From contig NZ_ASXG01000109.1 of the NCBI RefSeq assembly GCF_000411975.1, positions 86,199-150,198 of the forward strand: 64,000 bases of DNA, in the 5' to 3' direction. Positions 52,542 through 60,579 of the stretch are shown here, one piece after another (positions within the stretch are counted from its first letter, which is position 1; each line of letters opens with the position of its first letter). Under the pieces are notes generated by a model. That model searched no databases, was not told the origin of the DNA, and was given only the letters and a program-made list of their open reading frames with translations. This stretch comes from Amycolatopsis orientalis DSM 43388. Lineage in GTDB: Bacteria; Actinomycetota; Actinomycetes; Mycobacteriales; Pseudonocardiaceae. A program made the translations under genes and the position numbers.

Positions 52542-52961
52542 TCAGGGCTCGCGGTGCACGGTGCGGCGGCGCACGCGCCAGCCGCCGGCGGTGCGCACGA
52601 GTTCGTCGTCCAGCACGGTGAGCCGGTGCAGGCGCGGGGAACCGCCTGCCGGGGTCCCGACGATCTGCAGATAAGCCAGCGCTCGCACGGCGTCCCCGGA
52701 CTGTCCGGATCGGACTTCCACTGTGGACACCACGTGCCGCAGCCGTTCGCCGGACTCGACGCATCCGGCGTGGAACCGCTCGGCGAACGCGGTCAGCGCG
52801 GCCGTGCCCACGGCGGGTTCCGGGTAGCTGGGCGAGACGAACTCCCCGTCCTCGGTGAACGTGGCGGCCCAGCGCGCGGCCTGCCCGGAGTCGATGGCGT
52901 GACTCTGGCGGCCGTAGAGCTGATGCACCGCCAGCACGTCCTCGACGGGGACTTCGCTCAT
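52542..52961 (-). CDS. SnoaL/NTF2-like protein, 139 aa
   Basis: The small alpha+beta protein has the SnoaL_4-type opening (VLAVHQLYGRQSHAIDSGQAARWAATFTEDG, cited as AIDSGQAARWAATFTEDGEF) and a hydrophobic cone-shaped barrel pattern. Such proteins act as hydratases, isomerases or ring-hydroxylating dioxygenase-like small subunits on hydrophobic ring compounds. It is first in the minus-strand group and is divergent from the IclR regulator. Its exact reaction is unknown. Confidence 0.82.
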   Translation of the reverse strand: MSEVPVEDVLAVHQLYGRQSHAIDSGQAARWAATFTEDGEFVSPSYPEPAVGTAALTAFAERFHAGCVESGERLRHVVSTVEVRSGQSGDAVRALAYLQIVGTPAGGSPRLHRLTVLDDELVRTAGGWRVRRRTVHREP

Positions 52962-53007
52962 GTCCGGAACCTCGATCCGCGGGGAGTTGCCTGGAGCGGC
53001 AAACGTG

Positions 53008-53037
53008 CTATATTCGCACGCACCGTGCGATATGTAG
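53008..53037. promoter_or_regulatory. IclR operator and overlapping promoter
   Basis: CGCACG and CGTGCG are perfect arms around CAC, and flanking CTATATT and ATATGTAG extend the symmetry with a one-base bulge. The AT-rich flanks give -10-like TATATT and TATGTA. The site is in the middle of the divergent gap between the SnoaL-like gene and the IclR gene and could regulate both. Confidence 0.65.
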
Positions 53038-53079
53038 GGAACAGTAGGTCGCCGGACAAGCTGTCGTCAAGGGAGTCGT

Positions 53080-53757
53080 GTGTCCGAATCGGGGACGTCG
53101 AAGACGCTGAGCCACGGGCTTCAGGTGCTGGAGCTGCTGGTGGAGCATCCGCAGGGGCTCACGATGACCGAGATCGCCGAGGGGATCGGCGTGCACCGCA
53201 CCGTCGCGCACCGGCTGGTGCGCACCCTCGAGGCGCACCATCTCTGCCGCCGCGACCGGTTCAAGCGGATCTCGCTCGGCGCCGGTCTCGTGCGGCTGGC
53301 CGAACCGGTGGAGCAGGATCTGCGCACGCTCGCGCGCCCGGTGCTGGAGGAGCTTTCGGACGCCGGCCGCGCGTCGGCGCACCTGGTGGTCCGCGAAAAC
53401 GCCGAGCAGGTGCGGATGCTGATGATCGTGGAACCGCGGCAGGCGCGGATGCACGTGTCGTTCCGCAGCGGCCAGCTGGACCCGATCGGCCGCGGCTCCG
53501 CCGGGCTCGCGCTGCTCTCGGCGGAGCCGCCGGTGGAAGGCGAACGCGAGGAGATCACCCGCGCCCGGGCACGCGGCTACGCGGTGTCGGTGGGGGAGAT
53601 CGCGCCGGGGATCACCGGGATTTCCGCGGTGGTGCCGGCCGGCCGCGACACCCCGGGCACGGCGATCGGGTTGTCGTTGTTCGAGGCTCCGGATCCGGAC
53701 GAACTGGGCCGGTTGGTGGTGGCGTCAGCGCAGCGGCTCGGCTCGCTGCTGAACTGA
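53080..53757 (+). CDS. IclR-family regulator, 225 aa
   Basis: The helix-turn-helix reads LTMTEIAEGIGVHRTVAHRLV, and a shortened effector domain follows (VLEELSDAGRASAHLVVRE, SFRSGQLDPIGRGSAGLALL, GITGISAVVPAG). AAGGGAGTC precedes the GTG start. It diverges from the SnoaL/SDR/FAD/MFS group and ends 1 bp from the convergent response-regulator gene. It is the presumed regulator of that catabolic group. Confidence 0.9.
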   Translation: MSESGTSKTLSHGLQVLELLVEHPQGLTMTEIAEGIGVHRTVAHRLVRTLEAHHLCRRDRFKRISLGAGLVRLAEPVEQDLRTLARPVLEELSDAGRASAHLVVRENAEQVRMLMIVEPRQARMHVSFRSGQLDPIGRGSAGLALLSAEPPVEGEREEITRARARGYAVSVGEIAPGITGISAVVPAGRDTPGTAIGLSLFEAPDPDELGRLVVASAQRLGSLLN

Positions 53758-53758
53758 C

Positions 53759-54409
53759 CTAACGGCCGACGAGCCCGGCTTCGTGCGCCAGCAGCCCGGC
53801 CTGCGTCCGGTTCGCGCAGCCGAGCTTCACCAGCATCCGCGACACATAGCTCTTCACCGTCGCCTCCGCCAGGTGCAGCCGTCCGGCGATGTCCGCATTG
53901 GACAGTCCTTCGCCCAGGCAGGCCAGCACTTCCCGCTCCCGGTCGGTCAACCCGGCGGTCCGGCGGCGGGCCTCGTCGTCGCGGCGGTGGCCGTCCGACG
54001 ACAGCGCGACCAACCGGCGCGCGGCCGAGGGCGACAGTACGGTGTGCCCGTCCGCGGCCACGCGCACCAGGCCGATCAGGTCCTCCGGCGGCGTCGACTT
54101 CACCAGAAACCCGGCCGCGCCCGCGCGGAGGGCGCGGATGACGTAGGTGTCCGCGTCGAACGTCGTCAGCGCCACGACCGCGGGCGGTTCCGGCAGCGCG
54201 CAGATCCGCTCGATCGCGGCCAGCCCGTCCACGCCGGGCATCCGCAGGTCCATCAGCACCACCGCGGGCCGGTGCCGGACCACCTGCTCGACCGCCTCCG
54301 CACCGTCCCGCGCCTGGCCGACTACCTCGATGTCGCCGGCCGAACCGAGGATCGTGCGCAAGTGCGCGCACACCATCGGCTCATCGTCGGCCACCACGAC
54401 CGTGATCAC
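53759..54409 (-). CDS. NarL/LuxR-family response regulator
   Basis: The 216-residue protein has a receiver domain (ADDE acidic pair, VLMDLRMPG phospho-Asp, LTTFD, Lys in FLVKSTPP) and a C-terminal LuxR-type helix-turn-helix (GLTDREREVLACLGEGLSN, NADIAGRLHLAEATVKSYVS). The GTG overlaps the stop of the kinase gene (GTGA), so the pair is coupled. It acts as the output of the adjacent kinase. Confidence 0.95.
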   Translation of the reverse strand: MITVVVADDEPMVCAHLRTILGSAGDIEVVGQARDGAEAVEQVVRHRPAVVLMDLRMPGVDGLAAIERICALPEPPAVVALTTFDADTYVIRALRAGAAGFLVKSTPPEDLIGLVRVAADGHTVLSPSAARRLVALSSDGHRRDDEARRRTAGLTDREREVLACLGEGLSNADIAGRLHLAEATVKSYVSRMLVKLGCANRTQAGLLAHEAGLVGR

Positions 54410-55617
54410 CGGGCAGCACCTTCCGTGGTCGGGACGTAGGCGGGCAGTATCGCACCGATCTTGAACCCGCCGCCGGGAGCGGGGCCCGCCTCGAAGGTCC
54501 CGCCGACGAGTTCGACCCGCTGGCGCAGGCCGCTCAGGCCCGCGCCGGAGCCGCTGCCGGCGAGCGCCTTGTCCGGCGGCCGGGTGGCGCGCGTGTTGAC
54601 GACGGCCACGTCCAGTCCTCCCGGGTGGTAGCGCACCGAAACTGTCGCCGAGCAGCCCGGCGCGTGCTTGCGGATGTTGGTCAGCGCTTCCTGCACCACG
54701 CGGTACGCGGTGCGCGCGACGGTCGGCGACACCGACGTCCGGTCTCCGGACACCGACAGCTCGGTGGCGATCCCGACCGCCGCCGATTCGGCGACCAGAT
54801 CCGCCACCTCGCCGGGCAGCGGCGGATCCGGCACCGGCGGCTCGATTCCGGTGCCGTTCCGCAGCACGCCGACCAGATCGCGCAGCTCGTCCAGCGCGTG
54901 CGCCCCCTCGCGCCGGATGTCCTCGGCGGCCGATTTCACCGCCGGATCCGGCGACGTCACGCCGAGCGCGCCCGCGTGCAGCACCATCAGGCTCAACCGA
55001 TGCGTGACGACGTCGTGCATCTCGCTCGCCAGCCGCCGCCGCTCCGCCGCCAGCGCCTGCTCGGCGAGCAAATGCTGTTCGCGTTCCGCGCGCTCGGCGC
55101 GGTCGCGCAAGGAACTCAGCAACTGCCGCCGCGCCTCGAAGTACAGCGCGATCGCGACCGGAAGCGCGGTGCTCAGCAGCCCGAACGGCGTCGTGTTCCA
55201 CGCCGGGTTCCACGGCCGGGTCGCCAGCAGAGCCAGGAATCCGGCGATCCACAGCACGCGCCGCCGGTCCAGCTGCCGGACGAGCTGCGCCAGCACGATC
55301 GGCGTGATCGTGGGGACGGTCATCAGCGTCGGCTGGCGGGTCGGCACGAGCAGGCCGGGGGAGAAGAGATCGGACGCCAGCATCGCCAGCGAGGCCACGA
55401 TCAGCAGCCCCGCGACGCCGTTCGGGAAGCGCGCCAGAAGAAGCAGGGACGCGTCGCAGACGAGTTCCAGCACGAGCGTCGCGTATGGCCCGAGAAAACC
55501 GGTGGTCGGTCCGGCGGCGAGGAAAAGCCCGAAGTCGAGGCAGGCGAATACCAGTGCGGCGCCGCCCAGCCAGAGCCAGTCGGTCGACCGCGGCCAGGGG
55601 CGGCGCGTGCTGGTCAC
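54406..55617 (-). CDS. HisKA_3-type sensor histidine kinase
   Basis: The 403-residue protein has about six N-terminal transmembrane segments without a large extracellular domain, a coiled link, then the HisKA_3 motif ERRRLASEMHDVVTHRLSLM (His in EMHD) and a HATPase domain (EALTNIRKHA, SGSGAGLSGLRQRV). This is the DesK/NarX-like class found with NarL regulators. The GTG lacks an RBS but has TACCGT 6 nt upstream. The likely signal is a membrane perturbation, which is an inference from the architecture. Confidence 0.92.
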   Translation of the reverse strand: MTSTRRPWPRSTDWLWLGGAALVFACLDFGLFLAAGPTTGFLGPYATLVLELVCDASLLLLARFPNGVAGLLIVASLAMLASDLFSPGLLVPTRQPTLMTVPTITPIVLAQLVRQLDRRRVLWIAGFLALLATRPWNPAWNTTPFGLLSTALPVAIALYFEARRQLLSSLRDRAERAEREQHLLAEQALAAERRRLASEMHDVVTHRLSLMVLHAGALGVTSPDPAVKSAAEDIRREGAHALDELRDLVGVLRNGTGIEPPVPDPPLPGEVADLVAESAAVGIATELSVSGDRTSVSPTVARTAYRVVQEALTNIRKHAPGCSATVSVRYHPGGLDVAVVNTRATRPPDKALAGSGSGAGLSGLRQRVELVGGTFEAGPAPGGGFKIGAILPAYVPTTEGAAR

Positions 55618-55623
55618 CGGGCC

Positions 55624-55629
55624 ACGGTA
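55624..55629 (-). promoter_or_regulatory. leaderless -10 box of the HisKA_3 kinase gene
   Basis: On the minus strand TACCGT lies 6 nt before the GTG start, and no Shine-Dalgarno is present. Confidence 0.55.
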
Positions 55630-55785
55630 TCCGGTCGGGCGCCCGGCCGCGCCGGATTCGCACCGCTCGGGTGGCGGGCTACCGCCGAAAGTTGCGGGCG
55701 AGGCGGACGCGATCCACTTTCGTCGCGGCGAATCGCTACTGAACACGCTTATGCCGCATCCGCTCGGCGCGGTGGACTCGGTGCC

Positions 55786-57225
55786 ATGACGAGCGAAGGA
55801 GTCCCGCGGTTCGCGCGGCTGCCGGTGCTGGCGGTCGCGGCGGCCGCCGTCGCGCTGCTGGTGGCGACGAGCACCCGGTACGCGCACGGATTCGACGAGC
55901 TGTACTTCCTCGTGGCCGGTCGAGATCATCTGACCTGGGGGTATTTCGACCAGCCGCCGCTCGTCCCGCTGCTGGCCGGCACCCTCGACCGGTGGTTCCC
56001 CGGTTCGCTGGTCGCGCTGCGGCTGCCGATGGCGCTCGCGGCCGGCGCCGGGGTGATCGTGACCGCGCTGACCGCCCGTGAACTCGGGGGCGGACGCGGC
56101 GCGCAGGTGATGGCGGCCGGGGCGTACGCGACTTCCGGATTGATGATCGTCAGCCACTGGGTCGCCACGTACGCGCTGGACCCGTTCTTCTGGACGCTTG
56201 TGGTGTTCCTGCTCGTGCGCTGGACCCGGACCCGGCGCGACGGCCTGCTCATCTGGGCCGGGGTGGTCACCGCGGTGTCGCTGCAGACGAAATTCCTGAT
56301 CCCCGCGCTGTGGGGGGCGGTACTGGTGTCCGCGCTGGTCCTCGGGCCGCGCCGGCTGGTGTCCCGGCCGAAACTGTGGCTGGGCGCGCTGATCGCCGTC
56401 GTGGCTACGCTGCCGACGTTTCTCTGGCAAGCCACGCACGACTGGGCCTACACCCGGATGGGCGAAGTCGTGGCCGCCGAATTCCCCGGCTACCTCACCT
56501 TCGCGCGCGACGGTTTGCTCGGCGCGGGAATGGGAATCGGCGTGCTGGCACTGCTCTACGGAATGTGGCGGTTGTTCCGCTCGCCGGACCTGGCGCCGTA
56601 CCGGTACCTCGCGGTGGCGTTGCTGCTGGTCGTGGCGGTGATCCTCGCGACGCACGGGCGGTCGTACTATGTGCTGAGCCTGTATTCGCTGCCGTTCGCC
56701 GCCGCCGCGACAGAGCTTTCCCGGCGGAATCTGGTGCGCTGGTCGAAGATTCCGGCCGGAATCGCGTTCGCGCTTTCGGCCGCGGTCACCGTTGCCGGGC
56801 TTCCGGTGTGGCCCGCGTCGATGAAAGCCACGTCGTTCGGGCCGTTCCCGCTCGGCACCGTGTTCGCGGCCGGGGAAACCGCGCAGCAGCAGGTGGCGGA
56901 CGGCGTCGGGCAGACGTATCAGTCGCTGCCTGCATCAGTGCGCCGGGAAACCGTCGTGTACGGAGAAATCTACCCGTTCGCCGCGGCCGTCGAGTACTAC
57001 GGCCCGCGCTACGGGATTCAGAATGTCTACAGTGGACACCGAGGATACTGGTACTTCGGCCGGCCGCCGGATTCCGCGCGGAACGTGCTTTTCGCGGGCT
57101 TCGATCCGGCGTTGCTGCGCCCGTACTTCTCTTCGGTGACTGAACTGGTGCCCGGACTGATGTGGCTGTACACCGGGCGGAAGCAATCCTGGGAAACGAT
57201 CTGGCCAGAGGTGAAGAAACAATGA
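55786..57225 (+). CDS. GT39-like membrane glycosyltransferase
   Basis: The 479-residue protein has about 10-11 transmembrane segments. The first lumenal loop contains HGFDELYFLVAGRDHLTWGYFDQPPL, cited as FDELYFLVAG and YFDQPPLVPLLA. The Asp-Glu and the DQPP motif are typical of the ArnT/PMT-like GT-C fold, which uses polyprenyl-phosphate sugars outside the membrane. A C-terminal extracellular domain follows. The acceptor is unknown. No RBS is seen. The stop overlaps the start of a GPP34-family gene. Confidence 0.85.
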   Translation: MTSEGVPRFARLPVLAVAAAAVALLVATSTRYAHGFDELYFLVAGRDHLTWGYFDQPPLVPLLAGTLDRWFPGSLVALRLPMALAAGAGVIVTALTARELGGGRGAQVMAAGAYATSGLMIVSHWVATYALDPFFWTLVVFLLVRWTRTRRDGLLIWAGVVTAVSLQTKFLIPALWGAVLVSALVLGPRRLVSRPKLWLGALIAVVATLPTFLWQATHDWAYTRMGEVVAAEFPGYLTFARDGLLGAGMGIGVLALLYGMWRLFRSPDLAPYRYLAVALLLVVAVILATHGRSYYVLSLYSLPFAAAATELSRRNLVRWSKIPAGIAFALSAAVTVAGLPVWPASMKATSFGPFPLGTVFAAGETAQQQVADGVGQTYQSLPASVRRETVVYGEIYPFAAAVEYYGPRYGIQNVYSGHRGYWYFGRPPDSARNVLFAGFDPALLRPYFSSVTELVPGLMWLYTGRKQSWETIWPEVKKQ

Positions 57226-57851
57226 GCGATTCCTTGCCCGTGCGAGCGTATTTCCTCGCCTGCGCCCCGGACGGCGGCCCGATCTCCCGCCGTTCGCACG
57301 CGGCCCTGCTGGTCCGCGCCGCCGCGATCACCGACCTGGTGCTGCGCGGCAACCTCCGCGACCAACACGGCCACGCCGAACCGACCAGCGCCGCCCCGAC
57401 CGGCGACCTCCTGCTCGACAACCTGCTCGCCGAACTCCGCGCGCACAGCCCAGCGTCTTGGCGGGCGCTGCTGCGCCGCGGCAAGAACGACGCGCTGCAG
57501 TCGCTGGAAACGCAACTCTCCGCAGCGGGTCTGCTCGAAGAGGGGAGCAGCTCGATCTTGCGGCGCAAGGTTTTCCGTCCTTCCGACCCGGCGCGGGTCC
57601 GGGACGCGCATGCGGAACTCGACCATGCTCTGACCGCACCGCTGTCCGATGTGGACGCTTCAACCGCAGCGCTGGCCGCCCACGCCGCGGCGTCCGGTGC
57701 CGGGATGTCCCGTTCGGAGGCGCGGCGCCACGCTGACCGGTTGAAGGAACTGGAGAGCCTCGCCGGTCCCGTGGTCCCGGCGCTGCGCAAGGCGGTGGCG
57801 GGCCGGCGCGCGGCACGGATCGCGGCGTTCTCCGGCGGTTCCGGCGGCTGA
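57222..57851 (+). CDS. GPP34 (GOLPH3-like) family protein
   Basis: The 209-residue mostly helical protein has the GPP34 pattern: AALLVRAAAITDLVLRGNL near the N-terminus, TGDLLLDNLLAEL, then SILRRKVFRPSD with basic residues before two long helices. In eukaryotes GOLPH3 binds PI4P and retains glycosyltransferases in the Golgi membrane. Bacterial members are uncharacterised. The ATG overlaps the stop of the GT39-like gene (ATGA), so the two products are made together. Confidence 0.85.
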   Translation: MSDSLPVRAYFLACAPDGGPISRRSHAALLVRAAAITDLVLRGNLRDQHGHAEPTSAAPTGDLLLDNLLAELRAHSPASWRALLRRGKNDALQSLETQLSAAGLLEEGSSSILRRKVFRPSDPARVRDAHAELDHALTAPLSDVDASTAALAAHAAASGAGMSRSEARRHADRLKELESLAGPVVPALRKAVAGRRAARIAAFSGGSGG

Positions 57852-57862
57852 CGCGACTCTCC

Positions 57863-57925
57863 GGCTCCAGAGGCGGAGCCGCCGGCCAGCCGAGGGGGCT
57901 GGCCGACGGTTCGGCCGCGGCCGAA
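57863..57925 (+). terminator. three consecutive short hairpins
   Basis: GGCTCC/GGAGCC (57863-57880), GGCCAGCC/GGCTGGCC (57884-57904) and TTCGGCC/GGCCGAA (57910-57925) follow the GPP34 stop codon. None is followed by a T-run. Together they probably end the upstream transcript before the leaderless promoter of the next gene. Confidence 0.6.
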
Positions 57926-57937
57926 GGGTGGACCTCG

Positions 57938-57943
57938 TACCGT
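57938..57943 (+). promoter_or_regulatory. leaderless -10 box of the PEP mutase-family gene
   Basis: TACCGT followed by GGCGGAC and ATG places the box 7 nt upstream of the start. The following gene has the same GGCGGACATG context. Confidence 0.65.
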
Positions 57944-57950
57944 GGCGGAC

Positions 57951-58715
57951 ATGACTTCCTTCGCCGCGCTGCACGTACCCGGCCGTCCGCTGTTGCTGCC
58001 GAACGTCTGGGAGTTCGGCTTCGCCGCCGCGCTCGCCGGCGCGGGTCATCCGGCGGTCGGCACGACCAGCCTCGGCGTCTCGGCGGCCGCCGGGCTCGCC
58101 GACGGCGCCCCGGAATCCCGCGCCGCGACCGTCGCGCTGGCGAAATCGCTGGCTCCGCTGGACATCCTGGTCAGCGTCGACCTCGCGGACGGGTTCAGCG
58201 CGGACCCGGGCGAAGTGGCCGATCTCGTCGCGGAACTCGCCGACGCCGGTGTTGTCGGCGTCAACCTGGAAGACGGCCGAGGCGACACCCTCGCGCCCAT
58301 CGTCGTCCAGGCCGCCCTGCTCGCCAAGGTGCGCGAACGAGTCCCGGGCATGTTCCTCAACGCCCGCACCGACACCCACTGGCTCGGCACCGGCCCGGTC
58401 GCGGACGCGATCACCCGGGTCCGCGCGTATGCCGACGCCGGCGCCGACTGCGTTTTCGTCCCCGGCCTGCACGATCCCGCGGACGTGGCGGAGCTGGTCG
58501 AAGCGGTCGACGTGCCGGTGAACCTCCTGCATCTTCCCGGGAAGGCCACTTTCTCCGAATTGGCTTCCCTCGGCGTAGCGCGGGTCAGTCTCGGCTCAAC
58601 CCCTTACCGGGTAGCGCTTTCCGCCGCACTGGCCACAGTGGACTCAGTCCGGGAGGAGACCGAGCTGCCGGTGAAACCGCCGTCGTACGGGGAAATCACG
58701 GCGTTGCTCCCGTAA
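57951..58715 (+). CDS. isocitrate lyase/PEP mutase-family enzyme
   Basis: The 254-residue TIM-barrel protein shows LPNVWEFGFAAALAGAGHPAVGTTS, cited as LPNVWEFGFAAALA, then VSVDLADGFSADP and GVNLEDG, which carry the metal-binding Asp/Glu of the family, and FLNARTDT. The active-site loop Cys of isocitrate lyase is absent, so a PEP mutase or oxaloacetate-decarboxylase-like carbon-carbon lyase is more likely. The ATG is preferred to the GTG three codons upstream because of the -10 spacing. Confidence 0.85.
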   Translation: MTSFAALHVPGRPLLLPNVWEFGFAAALAGAGHPAVGTTSLGVSAAAGLADGAPESRAATVALAKSLAPLDILVSVDLADGFSADPGEVADLVAELADAGVVGVNLEDGRGDTLAPIVVQAALLAKVRERVPGMFLNARTDTHWLGTGPVADAITRVRAYADAGADCVFVPGLHDPADVAELVEAVDVPVNLLHLPGKATFSELASLGVARVSLGSTPYRVALSAALATVDSVREETELPVKPPSYGEITALLP

Positions 58716-58718
58716 CCT
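58713..58718 (+). promoter_or_regulatory. leaderless -10 box of the class V aminotransferase gene
   Basis: TAACCT is 7 nt before the ATG with the same GGCGGAC spacer as the preceding gene. Its TAA is also the stop codon of that preceding gene. Confidence 0.6.
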
Positions 58719-58725
58719 GGCGGAC

Positions 58726-59748
58726 ATGATCTTCGGAGGAACCACCGACTTCGCCGTCCCCGCCGGATACCTCAACACCCCCAGCATCGGGATCCCGCCA
58801 GCGCCTGTCGCCGAAGCGGTCGAGGCCGCGGTCGGCCGGTGGCGCACCGGGCAGGACACCCCGTCGGACTTCGACGAGCCGGTGTCCCGTTCCCGCGCCG
58901 GATTCGCGCGGCTCGTCGGCGTCCCGGCGGATCGGGTGGCGATCGGCGCGTCGGTGTCCCAGCTGGCGGCGAACGTCGCCGCCGGGCTGGCCCCGGACGC
59001 CCGCGTGCTGGTCGCCGAGAACGAATTCACCAGCGTCACGTTCCCGTTCGCGCAGCGGGCGAACGTCACCGAAGCGCCGCTCGCCAAGCTGGCGCAGCAC
59101 GTCGAAGGCCACGACCTCGTCGCGGTCAGCCTCGCGCAGTCCGCCGACGGCGCCCTTCTCGACACCGCCGCGCTGCGAGCCGCCTCCGAAGCCGCGGACG
59201 TGCCGGTCCTGATCGACGTCACGCAGGCCGCCGGCTGGCTTCCGCTGGACGTCGCGTGGGCGGACTGGGTCGTCTGCGCGGGCTACAAATGGCTGTTCTC
59301 GCCGCGCGGCTGCGCCTGGCTCGCCGTGCATCCGCGGGCGCACGAGCGGACCCGCCCGGTCGCCGCGAACTGGTACGCCGGCGACGATCCGTGGTCCTCG
59401 GTCTACGGAATGCCGCTGCGCCTGGCCGGAAACGCGCGCGGGTTCGACCTCTCGCCGGTGTGGCTCTCGCATGTCGGCGCAGCGGAAGCGTTCGGCTACT
59501 TGGAGTCAGTCGACCTCGCCGCGGTGCGCGACCACAACGCCGGACTGGCCGATTCGCTGCGCGCCGCCGCCGGACTGGAGCCGCAGGGGAGCGCGATCGT
59601 GGCGCTGGAAGCCGATCCGGCGCGGATCGCCGAAGCCGGGATCGTCGCGAGCGTCCGCAACGGCCGGATCCGGGTCGGTTTCCACCTCTACAACGGCCCT
59701 GACGACGTCGAACGCGTGCTCGCCGCCCTGGGCGCGAAGGCGGGCTGA
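58726..59748 (+). CDS. class V aminotransferase (PLP enzyme)
   Basis: The 340-residue protein has the cysteine-desulfurase/class V fold: IGASVSQLAANVAAGL for the phosphate-binding loop, VPVLIDVTQAAGWLPLDV with the Asp that contacts the PLP ring nitrogen, and CAGYKWLFSPRG with the Schiff-base Lys. The flexible catalytic Cys loop of IscS/SufS is not evident, so it is more likely an aminotransferase, kynureninase-like or lyase enzyme than a sulfur donor. The transcript looks leaderless. Confidence 0.88.
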   Translation: MIFGGTTDFAVPAGYLNTPSIGIPPAPVAEAVEAAVGRWRTGQDTPSDFDEPVSRSRAGFARLVGVPADRVAIGASVSQLAANVAAGLAPDARVLVAENEFTSVTFPFAQRANVTEAPLAKLAQHVEGHDLVAVSLAQSADGALLDTAALRAASEAADVPVLIDVTQAAGWLPLDVAWADWVVCAGYKWLFSPRGCAWLAVHPRAHERTRPVAANWYAGDDPWSSVYGMPLRLAGNARGFDLSPVWLSHVGAAEAFGYLESVDLAAVRDHNAGLADSLRAAAGLEPQGSAIVALEADPARIAEAGIVASVRNGRIRVGFHLYNGPDDVERVLAALGAKAG

Positions 59749-59780
59749 ACGGCTGGGTCGGCGGCGCCGGGACGGTGAAC

Positions 59781-59786
59781 TACGGT
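59781..59786 (+). promoter_or_regulatory. leaderless -10 box of the membrane-anchored protein gene
   Basis: TACGGT lies 6 nt before a GTG start, and no Shine-Dalgarno is present. Confidence 0.5.
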
Positions 59787-59792
59787 GTTCGC

Positions 59793-60479
59793 GTGTCCCA
59801 TCCGCACTTCACCCCCGGCGCCCCCGGCACTCCCGGTCCGTCGGACACGGCCCCGATCCCGGCCGTGCCCGCGCACCCGGGCCCGCCGCCGCCCGGGCCG
59901 TCGCGCAACCGCGCCCTGCTGCTGCGCGGCGCCGGGCTCGTGGCGATCGCCGTCGTGGCCGGGCTCGTCTGGTACCTGATCCGGCACGACAGCACGCCGG
60001 AGCAGCCGGTCGCCGAAGCCCCGGCGACCACGGCGAAGCCCGCCTTCGACTACAAACTCGCCGAAGGCCCGGTCAAGGCGACCGACTGCGCGGCCAACGC
60101 CTACTCGGGCGCCAAGAAGTTCTTCCAGGACAACCCGTGCCAGTCCGTGGCCCGGGCGCTGTACACGGTGCAGTCCGGCGACGCGAAGGCACTGGTGTCG
60201 GTCGTGCTGGTGACGATGCCGGACGCGGCGAAGGCGACCGAGCTGAAACAGCTCACCGACCAGGACGGCACCGGCAACGTGAGCGACCTGGTCCGCGACG
60301 GCACCTTCCACGACACCGACGCTCCGAAGCTCAGCGGCGACCAGGCCGAGTACCAATCGAAGGCCGACGGAGCCGAGGTGACCATCGTGCTGACCGACTT
60401 CTACTACGGCCACCACGACAAGCCGCTGCTCACCCGGATCGCGAAGAACGCGTTGAAGCTGTCCGGCAAGCTCCGCTGA
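59793..60479 (+). CDS. membrane-anchored protein of unknown function, 228 aa
   Basis: A Pro-rich cytoplasmic N-terminus of about 40 residues leads to one transmembrane helix (LLLRGAGLVAIAVVAGLVWYLI, cited in part) and an extracellular domain of about 150 residues with a Cys pair (ATDCAAN and DNPCQS) that may form a disulfide. The domain has an alpha/beta pattern (LVSVVLVTMPDAAKATEL). The family is not recognised; similar single-span proteins are common in actinomycetes. An in-frame GTG six codons upstream is possible but would lie before the -10 box. Confidence 0.75.
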   Translation: MSHPHFTPGAPGTPGPSDTAPIPAVPAHPGPPPPGPSRNRALLLRGAGLVAIAVVAGLVWYLIRHDSTPEQPVAEAPATTAKPAFDYKLAEGPVKATDCAANAYSGAKKFFQDNPCQSVARALYTVQSGDAKALVSVVLVTMPDAAKATELKQLTDQDGTGNVSDLVRDGTFHDTDAPKLSGDQAEYQSKADGAEVTIVLTDFYYGHHDKPLLTRIAKNALKLSGKLR

Positions 60480-60491
60480 CGTCGTCTTCGA

Positions 60492-60527
60492 ACGCGCAGG
60501 CCGGTACCGCCCGGCCTGCGCGTTTTT
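60492..60527 (+). terminator. rho-independent terminator
   Basis: Perfect 13-bp arms ACGCGCAGGCCGG and CCGGCCTGCGCGT around TACCGC are followed by TTTT. It lies 12 bp past the membrane-protein stop and separates it from the convergent lipoprotein gene. Confidence 0.92.
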
Positions 60528-60579
60528 GCTGCGTGAGCTGCCGGGGAGGCAACGGCGGCTGCTGCTCCTTGCCGACGCC

